DNA from: Kangiella koreensis DSM 16069
GTDB lineage: Bacteria > Pseudomonadota > Gammaproteobacteria > Enterobacterales > Kangiellaceae
Direction: 5' to 3'
Length of the DNA stretch: 64,000 bases
Assembly (NCBI RefSeq): GCF_000024085.1
Contig: NC_013166.1
Location: 744,001 to 808,000 of the forward strand
The position numbers and the translations under genes were made by a program. Positions within the stretch are counted from its first letter, which is position 1. Every line of letters starts with the position of its first letter. Below are positions 9,811 through 18,269 of the stretch, piece after piece. Below the pieces are notes generated by a model. The model saw only the letters and a program-made list of their open reading frames with translations. It did not search any database and was not told the origin of the DNA.

Positions 9811-10434
9811 ATGCAGCAATCCAGTTTGTGCTTTGGTCAGTCCTCGGAAATTATTCAGCTCAAAGATGCTGAAATTGAGCTTTTGCCTCATTTTCTGCCT
9901 GCTGAGGAGGGGGGTAATCTGTTTGAGAACCTGCTTGAGGCGGTTGATTGGCAGTCGGAAACCATTCGAATTGCTGGTGTCGAGCGGTTAGTACCCAGAT
10001 TGACCGCCTGGTATGGAGATAAAGGTGCCAGTTATACCTATTCTGGGGTTATTCACCATCCTATTCCTTGGAGTGAGCAGCTCCTGGCTTTGAAGAAGCG
10101 GATTGAGCAGGTTTGCCAGACATCCTTTAATAGTGCCTTGTTTAATCTGTACCGTGATGGCAGGGACAGCGTCGCCTGGCATAGCGATGATGAGCCGGAG
10201 CTGGGTGCCAAGCCAATTATTGCTTCCTTAAGTTTAGGCGCGCCGCGCAGCTTACAGCTCAAGCACAAAAAACACAAAGATTTACGTCACAAACTGACGT
10301 TAACTTCTGGTAGTCTATTGGTCATGCGTGGAGATACTCAGCGGTGTTGGCAGCATCAGGTTCCAAAAGAGCCGGCTATTACTGAGCCACGAATCAATAT
10401 TACTTTTCGGAACATTGTCACTAACCACAAATAA
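9811..10434 (+). CDS. AlkB-like 2-oxoglutarate/Fe(II)-dependent dioxygenase
   Basis: Members of this family remove alkyl groups from nucleic acid bases by oxidative demethylation. The 207-residue protein shows the iron ligands in WHSDD and a later WQHQVPK histidine, and the 2-oxoglutarate-binding RINITFRNI near the end. The short form without the E. coli AlkB N-terminus resembles ALKBH2/3-like enzymes, which act on DNA. I chose ATG 9811, which has an AGAGG eight bases upstream, over an in-frame TTG at 9802. The next gene starts 12 bases on and may be cotranscribed. Confidence 0.9.
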   Translation: MQQSSLCFGQSSEIIQLKDAEIELLPHFLPAEEGGNLFENLLEAVDWQSETIRIAGVERLVPRLTAWYGDKGASYTYSGVIHHPIPWSEQLLALKKRIEQVCQTSFNSALFNLYRDGRDSVAWHSDDEPELGAKPIIASLSLGAPRSLQLKHKKHKDLRHKLTLTSGSLLVMRGDTQRCWQHQVPKEPAITEPRINITFRNIVTNHK

Positions 10435-10446
10435 TAAGGAGCCACT

Positions 10447-11481
10447 GTGTCATTTCTTGCCTGTCGCGTCTTTGAAAAAACTGAGTCTGAAAAAACTGAG
10501 TCTGAGAAAACGAGTCCTAAAGTCCAAAAGACCACCATCTATCATCAGCTGGTACAAATGGAAACCGATGAGCTCACCGCCGGTGATGTTTTGATTCGTG
10601 TCGATTATTCCAGCATCAATTATAAGGATGCATTGGCGGCTTCAGGTCGCGGTAAAATCATGAAGCAGTTTCCGCTTAATGCCGGTATCGACTTAGCCGG
10701 TGTGATTGTCGAGTCGGATAATGATGCCTATCAGGCTGGGGATAAAGTGCTGGTCAATGGCTGCGGTATTGGCGAGCAGTATGATGGCGGTCTGGCGCAA
10801 TATGCACGAGTGAAGTCGGATTGGGTAATCAAGATTCCTGAAGCTTATGACACACGCCAGGCGATGATTATTGGTACTGCCGGTTTTACAGCGGCACTTG
10901 CCATTCATCGAATGCAGGTTAATGATCAAAAACCTGAGATGGGGCCAATCGTAGTCACTGGCGCCAGCGGTGGAGTAGGAAGCATCGCGGTGAACCTGCT
11001 CAGCAAATTAGGCTATGAAGTGATTGCACTGACTAGCCGTAAAAGTATGCATGACTATTTATTCGAGTTAGGTGCAAATAAAGTCGTCAGCGAAGACAAA
11101 CTTGGAATGTCAGATAAGCCACTGGGTAAAGCGCTGTTTGGTGGTGCCATCGATAACATAGGCGGAAAAACCTTAAGCAACATTATTGCCCATACTCAGT
11201 TATGGGGAAATGTAGCATCCATCGGATTAGCGCAAAGCCCGAATCTTGAAGCAAAAGTATTTCCTTTTATTTTGCGTGGCGTCAGTTTGCTCGGCATCAG
11301 TTCTACTAATTGTCCAATGCCTTTGCGTACCAAGTTATGGCATCAGTTTGGAAAAGAGCTGCCATTGCCAGACTTTGAAGCAATCGTCAGCAAAGAAATC
11401 GCACTTGAAGATGTCTCGCCGTATTTTGATGAACTAATCGACAAAAAACACCATGGCCGACTCATCGTGAACTGCCAATAA
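10447..11481 (+). CDS. AcuI/YhdH-family NADPH-dependent acrylyl-CoA reductase-like quinone oxidoreductase
   Basis: This is a zinc-free medium-chain dehydrogenase/reductase of the YhdH/AcuI family, whose characterised members reduce acryloyl-CoA to propionyl-CoA with NADPH. It has VDYSSINYKDALA, AGIDLAGVI and the Rossmann motif VTGASGGVGSIAVNLL. The start is GTG with AAGGAG five bases upstream. At 344 residues it is about 15-20 longer than usual because of a repeated ESEKT stretch near residues 10-24, encoded by 15-bp tandem repeats (10474-10518). The repeat lies before the conserved core, so activity is probably kept. Acryloyl-CoA specificity is inferred from family only. Confidence 0.88.
   Translation: MSFLACRVFEKTESEKTESEKTSPKVQKTTIYHQLVQMETDELTAGDVLIRVDYSSINYKDALAASGRGKIMKQFPLNAGIDLAGVIVESDNDAYQAGDKVLVNGCGIGEQYDGGLAQYARVKSDWVIKIPEAYDTRQAMIIGTAGFTAALAIHRMQVNDQKPEMGPIVVTGASGGVGSIAVNLLSKLGYEVIALTSRKSMHDYLFELGANKVVSEDKLGMSDKPLGKALFGGAIDNIGGKTLSNIIAHTQLWGNVASIGLAQSPNLEAKVFPFILRGVSLLGISSTNCPMPLRTKLWHQFGKELPLPDFEAIVSKEIALEDVSPYFDELIDKKHHGRLIVNCQ
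10474..10518 (+). repeat. 15-bp tandem repeat in frame (about 3 copies)
   Basis: Two identical copies of GAAAAAACTGAGTCT are followed by a degenerate third (GAGAAAACGAGTCCT). It encodes repeated EKTES units at the N-terminus of the AcuI-like reductase. The unit is a multiple of three, so copy-number changes keep the frame. Confidence 0.85.
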
Positions 11482-11515
11482 TCAAGCAAATTTACTCATA
11501 AGAAAAAAGAACATT

Positions 11516-14257
11516 ATGCAAACAGGATATCGCTTCGAAACTATCGATCCGGAACACAGCATTGTCATTACCGCAAGTCAGCGTTTAGCGCGTCATTTGC
11601 GCGAAGAATATAACCGCTGGCAAGCTGCTCAAGGGAAGACGGTATGGGCAACTTTACAGGTTATGCCTTGGGGAGCCTTTACTGCAACTTTGTGGGATCT
11701 ACTGAGAGAGCAGTTGAAAAGTAGCTCTTCAGAAAAACTCCCGCACTTGTTATCCGATCAGCAGAGCCAGTTTATCTGGCAGGATATTATTGAGCGATCC
11801 GATTGGAATGACTTTCTATTAAATATAAATGCTACCAGCAGTAAAGCTTGGCAAGCCTGGCAGCAATATCAACAGTGGCAACTGGACATCACACAAAGTT
11901 TAACCTGGGATAAAGACACGCAGGCATTTAAAGACTGGGCAAGTGAATTTGTGCAGCGACTTGAAGAAAGCCATTGGATAGACAGTGCTTCGAGTATCAA
12001 TCTTTTGCTAGAGTTGATGTCACAGCATCAGTTACCCGTTGCCGACACTATCTTCACTGCAGGTTTTGAACAGATTACTCCGCAACAACAGAAGCTGTTT
12101 GATCGACTCAGGCAAACTTCTAAACTTGAAGAGTTAGCCTCATCTAATACAACGGTGACTCCGCAAGTTCTCAGTTTTAACTCTATGCGGGAAGAGTTTA
12201 AGACTGCAATTCATCAGGCAAGAGACTCTGTCATCAAGGCGCTAAAGGATAATCCGGATCAACCCTTTCGCTGTGCCATTGTTGTACCAGAACTTGAAAA
12301 GCATAAAGCTCTGATTGAGCGACTGTTGTGGCAAGAATTAACTCCCAGCCTGGAGCCTGAGCAACAGCCAGTGGTAGGTATTTATGATATTTCTCTCGGT
12401 GAGTCATTAAACAGGCAGCCGTTAGTAGTAACCGCGCTTAATCTTTTAAAATTTCTCAATGGCAGTATCGAAGCTCAAGTGCTGCAACAGCTTTTGCTAA
12501 GCCCCTACTTTGGCAAACCAAAGGCAAGCGGTACTGGTCACGATCAGCTGCTCAGTGATAGAGCTAGACTGGAGAAATTTTTACGTAAAAGTCATAAGCA
12601 ACGCTTTGCTATCAGTGAGCTTAGCGATTTGGCTCAACAGGCAAAGATCACCAGCTCATCTTTTGCGGACTTAATTGAAAGTTTGAGCTCTGCGCAGCAG
12701 CTGGTTAAAACCAAGTTAACGTTAGCAGACTGGGTAAAGCGACTCACTTCAATTTTAGATGCAGCCGAGTGGCCGGGGATGCGCACTCTGCAAAGTCGCG
12801 AATATCAGGTACAACAAACCTTGTATGATTGCTTTAATCAGCTACGTCAATTTCAGGTGTTTTATCCGGAAGTGATAAGTTTCTCCAGCTTGTTAGAGCT
12901 GCTGTCACAATTGATTGCTGAGAAGCAATTCCACCAAGAACTACCGAAAGCACCGATTCAAGTTATGGGCTTGCTGGAAACTTTAGGTCTGGAATTTGAT
13001 CAACTCTGGTTAACGGGAGCAACCTATCAGGTGTTGCCAGCCCAACCTAATCCCAATCCGTTTATTGATAAGCAAACACTCAAACAGCATCAGATGCCGG
13101 GTAGCTCTGCACAGCGTGAGTATGAGTATGCACAACAGCTATTTAACAGTCTGTTAGCCAGCGGTGATGATGTCACTGTGTCTTATCCCCGTTTCGACGG
13201 TAGCAGTGAGCTACTACCCAGTCCTTTTATAGCAGAGTTTCCGGAGCAGACCATTGCTGCGAATGCTCGTTTAGCACCTGACTTTATCAATCAAATCGTT
13301 GAAAGCTCCAGACGGGAAGACTCTGTTGAGAGTTACCAGGATACACATGGTCAGCCTTTAGCCACGGGTGTGGTGAAAGGTGGGACAGGCTTCTTTAGAG
13401 ATCAGATCAACTGTCCATTTAAAGCCTATATGAGTTATCGCCTGAAAGTTAAAGAGTTTGAAGAAGTCGAGCAGGGTTTAAATGCTATGGAGCGTGGAAG
13501 CCTGGTGCACACTGTTCTGGAAGCATTCTGGAAAGAGCATGATAGCAACGAGATCCTGACTGATAAAAGCGAATCGCAACTGTCATCATTGATTGAACCT
13601 TATCTGGCCAGTGTACTGGATGAATACAGCGAGCAGTTTTATTACCTGCAGCTTGCTGACTTTGCTGACAATGAATTTCAGCGGTTATTGAAACAATTAG
13701 TAGAGGCACTGCAAGTTGATGCCAAGCGTTTACCTTTCACATCGTTACCGCCAGAACAGGATCAGTCGATCACCATTGAAGGCTTAACTTTTAATTTAAA
13801 AGTCGATCGGATTGATGAAGTTGAAGATGGTCTTTTGATCATTGACTATAAGACCGGAACACCCACCCGCGCAAAGCTGTACCCAAAAAATAAAGAGTTA
13901 GCGCCTGAAGAGCCACAGCTAGCTTTGTATGCAATTAATCAAGGTGATAAGCCAATTGCAGGGGTAAGCTTTTTTAATATCAATGCCAAGGAAGTACGTT
14001 ACCAGGGCGTTGCGGATACAATTGAGAATTTAGCGTTGGATAAACGTAGCGCGATTAAAGAACCCATGTCCGATATTATCGAACGTTGGCAATTACAAAT
14101 GTCCGAAGTCGCGCGTGATATTAAAGCGGGTACTGCAATAGTCGATCCCAGAAATTGTGACTATTGTGATTTTGCATCTGCTTGCAGAATTAGCCAGCGC
14201 AAAAGCCAAGTCCTGCAGACAGGCGAGCATGCCAAACATAATGGAGGCGCTTTATGA
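11516..14257 (+). CDS. AddB-like PD-(D/E)XK nuclease / inactivated superfamily I helicase
   Basis: This 913-residue protein is probably the partner subunit of a double-strand-break-processing helicase-nuclease. The C-terminal PD-(D/E)XK nuclease is seen in RIDEVEDGLLIIDYKTGTP. A four-cysteine iron-sulfur staple is suggested by an early Cys in CPFKAYMSYR and three late ones in NCDYCDFASAC, the AddB/Cas4 arrangement. No Walker A is seen in the N-terminal part, as expected of a degenerate helicase scaffold. It corresponds to the 'probable DNA repair protein' family that sits beside UvrD-like helicases in beta- and gammaproteobacteria. The stop overlaps the next gene (ATGA). Confidence 0.85.
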   Translation: MQTGYRFETIDPEHSIVITASQRLARHLREEYNRWQAAQGKTVWATLQVMPWGAFTATLWDLLREQLKSSSSEKLPHLLSDQQSQFIWQDIIERSDWNDFLLNINATSSKAWQAWQQYQQWQLDITQSLTWDKDTQAFKDWASEFVQRLEESHWIDSASSINLLLELMSQHQLPVADTIFTAGFEQITPQQQKLFDRLRQTSKLEELASSNTTVTPQVLSFNSMREEFKTAIHQARDSVIKALKDNPDQPFRCAIVVPELEKHKALIERLLWQELTPSLEPEQQPVVGIYDISLGESLNRQPLVVTALNLLKFLNGSIEAQVLQQLLLSPYFGKPKASGTGHDQLLSDRARLEKFLRKSHKQRFAISELSDLAQQAKITSSSFADLIESLSSAQQLVKTKLTLADWVKRLTSILDAAEWPGMRTLQSREYQVQQTLYDCFNQLRQFQVFYPEVISFSSLLELLSQLIAEKQFHQELPKAPIQVMGLLETLGLEFDQLWLTGATYQVLPAQPNPNPFIDKQTLKQHQMPGSSAQREYEYAQQLFNSLLASGDDVTVSYPRFDGSSELLPSPFIAEFPEQTIAANARLAPDFINQIVESSRREDSVESYQDTHGQPLATGVVKGGTGFFRDQINCPFKAYMSYRLKVKEFEEVEQGLNAMERGSLVHTVLEAFWKEHDSNEILTDKSESQLSSLIEPYLASVLDEYSEQFYYLQLADFADNEFQRLLKQLVEALQVDAKRLPFTSLPPEQDQSITIEGLTFNLKVDRIDEVEDGLLIIDYKTGTPTRAKLYPKNKELAPEEPQLALYAINQGDKPIAGVSFFNINAKEVRYQGVADTIENLALDKRSAIKEPMSDIIERWQLQMSEVARDIKAGTAIVDPRNCDYCDFASACRISQRKSQVLQTGEHAKHNGGAL

Positions 14258-17200
14258 TTCAGGATCTAAAAGCACGTCAGGAAGCTATTGACCATACTCG
14301 CTCCTTTATCGTCCAGGCACCGGCAGGATCGGGAAAAACAGAATTGTTGACCCAGCGGGTACTTAAATTGTTAGCTGTGGTACAAAACCCAGAAGAAGTC
14401 GTGGCGATTACCTTCACTAATAAAGCTGCCCGTGAAATGCAGAACCGGATTATGCAATCACTGTATTCAGCGCAAGGACCTAAACCCGATCAGCCGCACA
14501 AAGTTCTTACCTGGGAATTGGCTAAAAGTGTATTGCAACGAGACCAGGAATTGGACTGGGGCCTCATGCACAGCCCGCATCGCTTGCGCATTAAAACCTT
14601 TGACTCATTGTGCGCCACTATCGCCAATCAGATGCCAGTTTTGGCAAAGTTTGGTGGTCAATTGAGTCCCACCGAAAACCCTTACGAACTTTATTATCAG
14701 GCCGCCAAGTCAGTGGTGGACGGAGTCAAGACACAGGAAGCTTGGGCTGGGCATGTTCATCGCGTTCTGGCGCATACCGATAATAAAGTCGAGCAGCTAC
14801 AAGAGCTGCTGGCGCAACAGTTGGCAAAGCGTGATCAATGGTTGCGGTTGGAACAGGAAGGCACTGCAGAGCGTGACATATTGGAGCAGGGATTTATTGA
14901 TGTGTTTGAAGCTGAGTTAAAGCAAGTCGACTCGTCAATTCCACAGCCATTAAAGCATCGTTTGCTTTCCTGCATTATTTTTGCAGCAAATTATTTTGAG
15001 GATAATCATCCACTGTTTGCGCTCAAAACTCTGGTTGAATGGCCAGAGGCGAAAGCTGGACATTTGGTTTATTGGCAGGCCATTGCCAATTTCTGCATGA
15101 GTAAAAACAAAGCTGAGCTATTAAAAACAGGACCCATGCCGCCACAAAAGCTGGGCGAAACCAAAGACGAAAAAGCCATCATCAAATTGAAAAAAGATGA
15201 GGCTGCAGAAGTTATGGCAGAACTGGCTGAATACTCAGCTTTTGTTGAGCACATGGCCATTGTTCGAAACTTCCCTAATATTCATTATCAGGATGATGAA
15301 TGGGAAGTGATTGAATCATTAACTGAGCTGATGCGCATTGCGACCGCTCATTTAACCATAGAATTTAAACGACAAGGCGTTGTAGATTTTACTGAAATAT
15401 CAATGGCTGCTGATCGCGCTTTAGGAAATATTGATGCCCCTTCTGAATTGGCGCTTAAGCTGGATTATGGTATTTCCCATATCTTGGTGGATGAATTTCA
15501 GGATACTTCGTATGGCCAGTATCAACTGATCGAAAAACTGACTGCAGGATGGCAAGCCGATGATGGACGCACCCTCTTTGTAGTTGGCGACCCCATGCAG
15601 TCTATTTATAGATTCCGTGAAGCCAACGTTGGCTTATTCATTCAGGCTCGCGATCATGGCATTGGTGATATAAGGCTGGAGTTCTTGCAGTTGACCAGCA
15701 ACTTCCGGTCCAGTGAAACAGTGGTGAACTGGGTCAATAAAAGTTTTGCCAATATTTTTCCAAGCTACGATGATGCTGTATTAGGTGCGGTCAGTCTGGC
15801 AGAAGCAACCGCCACAAAAGATAGTTCAGATGAAGATAAGGTCGACTTTAAAATATTTTTTGGCGATGACTCTAATTCTCCCGGTTCGGATTATGATTCT
15901 GAAGAAACCATCACTGATGCCGCAACACAGGAAGCAAACTATATCGCTGAACAGATTGAGGTTTTATTAAAAGAGCAACCTGAACAGGATATAGCCGTTT
16001 TGGTCAGGGCGCGCAACCATGGTGTTGCCATCATAGAAGCCTTACAGCAGCGTGCTATTGCTTATGTAGCAGAAGAGTTCGAGGAGTTGGCCGAAAAGCA
16101 AAGTGTTCTTGATGTGCTGACATTATTGCGGGTACTCATTCACCCGCATGACAAAGTGGCCTGGATGGCTTTATTGAAGTCTCCCTGGTTTGGCTTGACC
16201 TTAACCGACATGAGTTTAATTGAGTCTGTGTTTGGAGATGAGGTTTATCGTGTTTTAACCGACTACCCAGCTGTTGATGGCTTGTCACTGCAGGCAGTCT
16301 CAGCTCTTGAAAAACAGGGCGCCATTCTTGAAAAGCATCGTTGGCAGTTATATCAGCAACCTTTAGCGATTCAGTTGGAAGCATTGTGGTTGCACTTGGG
16401 GGGCGCCCTGAGCTGTCAGCCTGGTGAGATTGAACAGGTGTACACTTTCCTCGACTTTGTCAGTGGTTATGAGCAGAACCAGATCATTACTGACTACAAC
16501 CCCCTGCTATTGGCGATGAGTAAGTTGCATGCGCCACCGAGCCGTGAAGACCATTGTCGGGTGTCAATCATGACCATGCACAAATCGAAAGGTCTTGAGT
16601 TTGATACGGTATTTTTACCGCAGCTTAATAAAGGCAGTGGCAATAATGACAAGCAACTAATGGTGTGGGAAGAATTTCCAGCACAAGATGATTCCAGTCA
16701 GTATTTGATGGCGCCAGTTGATCAGGTAGGGGAAAGCAACTCGCTGTATAAATTTGTGAATGATTTTTCGCGACAAAAGAATCGCTTGGAAAGTGGCCGT
16801 TTATTGTATGTAGCCTCAACTCGTGCCAAGCGGCGACTCTTTTTAACCTGTTGTGGAGCCGTTTCCTATAACCAGAAGGAAGAACGATTGAAGGTGGGTT
16901 CGTTTGGTCATGATAGTTTGATGAATTTGTTAAGGCCGATTTATGAAACCTTTATTGAGTCAGAAGTATTGCGATTAGAATTGAATGAAGAAGCGGATCA
17001 CAGTTCAGAGCAGATATTGGATCACAGTTGGCAACGGCTTAAAGCTGATTGGAGCTACCCGAAGTTGAGTGATTCATTTAAAGGAATTAAGTCATTGCTC
17101 GAGAAGAATTCCATCATTGCTGAACAGGCAACCATTGAGTTTGATTGGGCGACCGACGTTGCTAAAACGATTGGTGTATTGATGCACCGGCAGTTAGAAC

Positions 17201-17670
17201 TAATAAGCAAAGGGCTGTGGCAACTTAACCAGCAATCGATTAGGGATTACGCGGCTGCAATGTACGAACAGTTATTGAGCTCTGGTTACAATGAAAAGAA
17301 TGCTCGTTATGCTCAGCAACGAATTGAACAGGGTTTAACTAACGTATTAAATGATCCGAAAGCGCAATGGATTTTATCAGCGCAGCATCAGGACTCAGCT
17401 TGTGAATTAGCCTTAACGGGTGTTGTTGATGGAGAATACAAAGCTTTTGTGATTGACAGAACCTTTGTCGACGAAGAAGGCACTCGCTGGATAGTTGATT
17501 ACAAAACTGGAAGTCATCTTGGTGATGATATCGCTGGATTTATTCAGTCCGAGAAAGAGCGCTACCAAGCTCAGTTAGAGCAATATAAAACATTAATGGC
17601 ACAGATTGACCAAAGGCCTATTAAACTGGCCCTTTATTTTCCCATGATGAAACGATTTGAGGAATTGTAA
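14254..17670 (+). CDS. AddA/UvrD-like superfamily I helicase-nuclease
   Basis: This 1138-residue ATP-dependent 3'-5' DNA helicase has a fused C-terminal nuclease. Motif I (Walker A) is APAGSGKTELLTQR near residue 25; motif II is HILVDEFQDTS; motif III VVGDPMQSIYRFREA; motif V MTMHKSKGLEFDTVFLP; motif VI LLYVASTRAKRR. The nuclease core is WIVDYKTGS near the end. With the AddB-like gene before it (4-base ATGA overlap) it should form an AddAB-type complex that resects DNA breaks. Whether a RecBCD also exists cannot be seen here. Confidence 0.9.
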   Translation: MIQDLKARQEAIDHTRSFIVQAPAGSGKTELLTQRVLKLLAVVQNPEEVVAITFTNKAAREMQNRIMQSLYSAQGPKPDQPHKVLTWELAKSVLQRDQELDWGLMHSPHRLRIKTFDSLCATIANQMPVLAKFGGQLSPTENPYELYYQAAKSVVDGVKTQEAWAGHVHRVLAHTDNKVEQLQELLAQQLAKRDQWLRLEQEGTAERDILEQGFIDVFEAELKQVDSSIPQPLKHRLLSCIIFAANYFEDNHPLFALKTLVEWPEAKAGHLVYWQAIANFCMSKNKAELLKTGPMPPQKLGETKDEKAIIKLKKDEAAEVMAELAEYSAFVEHMAIVRNFPNIHYQDDEWEVIESLTELMRIATAHLTIEFKRQGVVDFTEISMAADRALGNIDAPSELALKLDYGISHILVDEFQDTSYGQYQLIEKLTAGWQADDGRTLFVVGDPMQSIYRFREANVGLFIQARDHGIGDIRLEFLQLTSNFRSSETVVNWVNKSFANIFPSYDDAVLGAVSLAEATATKDSSDEDKVDFKIFFGDDSNSPGSDYDSEETITDAATQEANYIAEQIEVLLKEQPEQDIAVLVRARNHGVAIIEALQQRAIAYVAEEFEELAEKQSVLDVLTLLRVLIHPHDKVAWMALLKSPWFGLTLTDMSLIESVFGDEVYRVLTDYPAVDGLSLQAVSALEKQGAILEKHRWQLYQQPLAIQLEALWLHLGGALSCQPGEIEQVYTFLDFVSGYEQNQIITDYNPLLLAMSKLHAPPSREDHCRVSIMTMHKSKGLEFDTVFLPQLNKGSGNNDKQLMVWEEFPAQDDSSQYLMAPVDQVGESNSLYKFVNDFSRQKNRLESGRLLYVASTRAKRRLFLTCCGAVSYNQKEERLKVGSFGHDSLMNLLRPIYETFIESEVLRLELNEEADHSSEQILDHSWQRLKADWSYPKLSDSFKGIKSLLEKNSIIAEQATIEFDWATDVAKTIGVLMHRQLELISKGLWQLNQQSIRDYAAAMYEQLLSSGYNEKNARYAQQRIEQGLTNVLNDPKAQWILSAQHQDSACELALTGVVDGEYKAFVIDRTFVDEEGTRWIVDYKTGSHLGDDIAGFIQSEKERYQAQLEQYKTLMAQIDQRPIKLALYFPMMKRFEEL

Positions 17671-17671
17671 G

Positions 17672-18214
17672 TTGAACAATAACCGCATAGAGACAGAGCG
17701 ATTAGTATTAAGACCATTTCAAGAGTCTGATGTTGATGATTATCTTGAGTATGCTCTTGATCCGGAGGTGATGAAGTACATTCGTCCAATCGGCGACCCC
17801 AAAGCTGCCAAAGAAATGTTTCTTAGGCACGCCGGAGAGTGGGATGGTGAAGAAGGCAAGTGGATGGGCGCTGCTGTTGTTGTTAAAGACTCAGGGAAAA
17901 TGATTGGCGATGTTGGCTTCCGTTATAAAAGTAAGCAGCACCAACAGATTGAAATCGGTTATAAATTTAACCGTCACTTTCAAGGACATGGTTATGGCTC
18001 AGAAGCTTTAATCACATTAGTAAAACTGATTGTTAGAGACTGGCCATTTCATAAACTCGTCGCCTATTGTGAACCGAGAAATATTGCTTCCTGGAAATTA
18101 ATGGAAAAAATAGGCATGCAACGAGAAGGCTATTTTCAGGAAAACTTTAACTTTGATGGACGCTGGCAAAATGAAGTGGCTTACGGAGTTTTGAAAAGAA
18201 ATTTAAAGCTCTGA
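17672..18214 (+). CDS. GNAT family N-acetyltransferase (RimJ/RimL-like)
   Basis: The 180-residue protein starts NRIETERLVLRPFQESD, as RimJ/RimL-type acetyltransferases do, and has the acetyl-CoA loop QGHGYGSEAL. The final segment EKIGMQREGYFQENF is also typical. The likely start is TTG 17672, with GAGGAA seven bases upstream lying inside the end of the helicase gene; an in-frame TTG at 17657 is less well placed. The substrate (a protein N-terminus or small molecule) cannot be told. It probably belongs to the transcript of the helicase pair and is followed by a terminator. Confidence 0.85.
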   Translation: MNNNRIETERLVLRPFQESDVDDYLEYALDPEVMKYIRPIGDPKAAKEMFLRHAGEWDGEEGKWMGAAVVVKDSGKMIGDVGFRYKSKQHQQIEIGYKFNRHFQGHGYGSEALITLVKLIVRDWPFHKLVAYCEPRNIASWKLMEKIGMQREGYFQENFNFDGRWQNEVAYGVLKRNLKL

Positions 18215-18224
18215 TGAGCCAAAA

Positions 18225-18254
18225 TAAAAAAAGGAGCCGAAGCTCCTTTTTTTA
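18225..18254. terminator. Bidirectional rho-independent terminator
   Basis: AGGAGC, a CGAA loop and GCTCCT are flanked by an A-run and a T-run, between the plus-strand acetyltransferase and the convergent DUF885 gene. Confidence 0.88.
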
Positions 18255-18269
18255 TAAGCACAGAACCTA

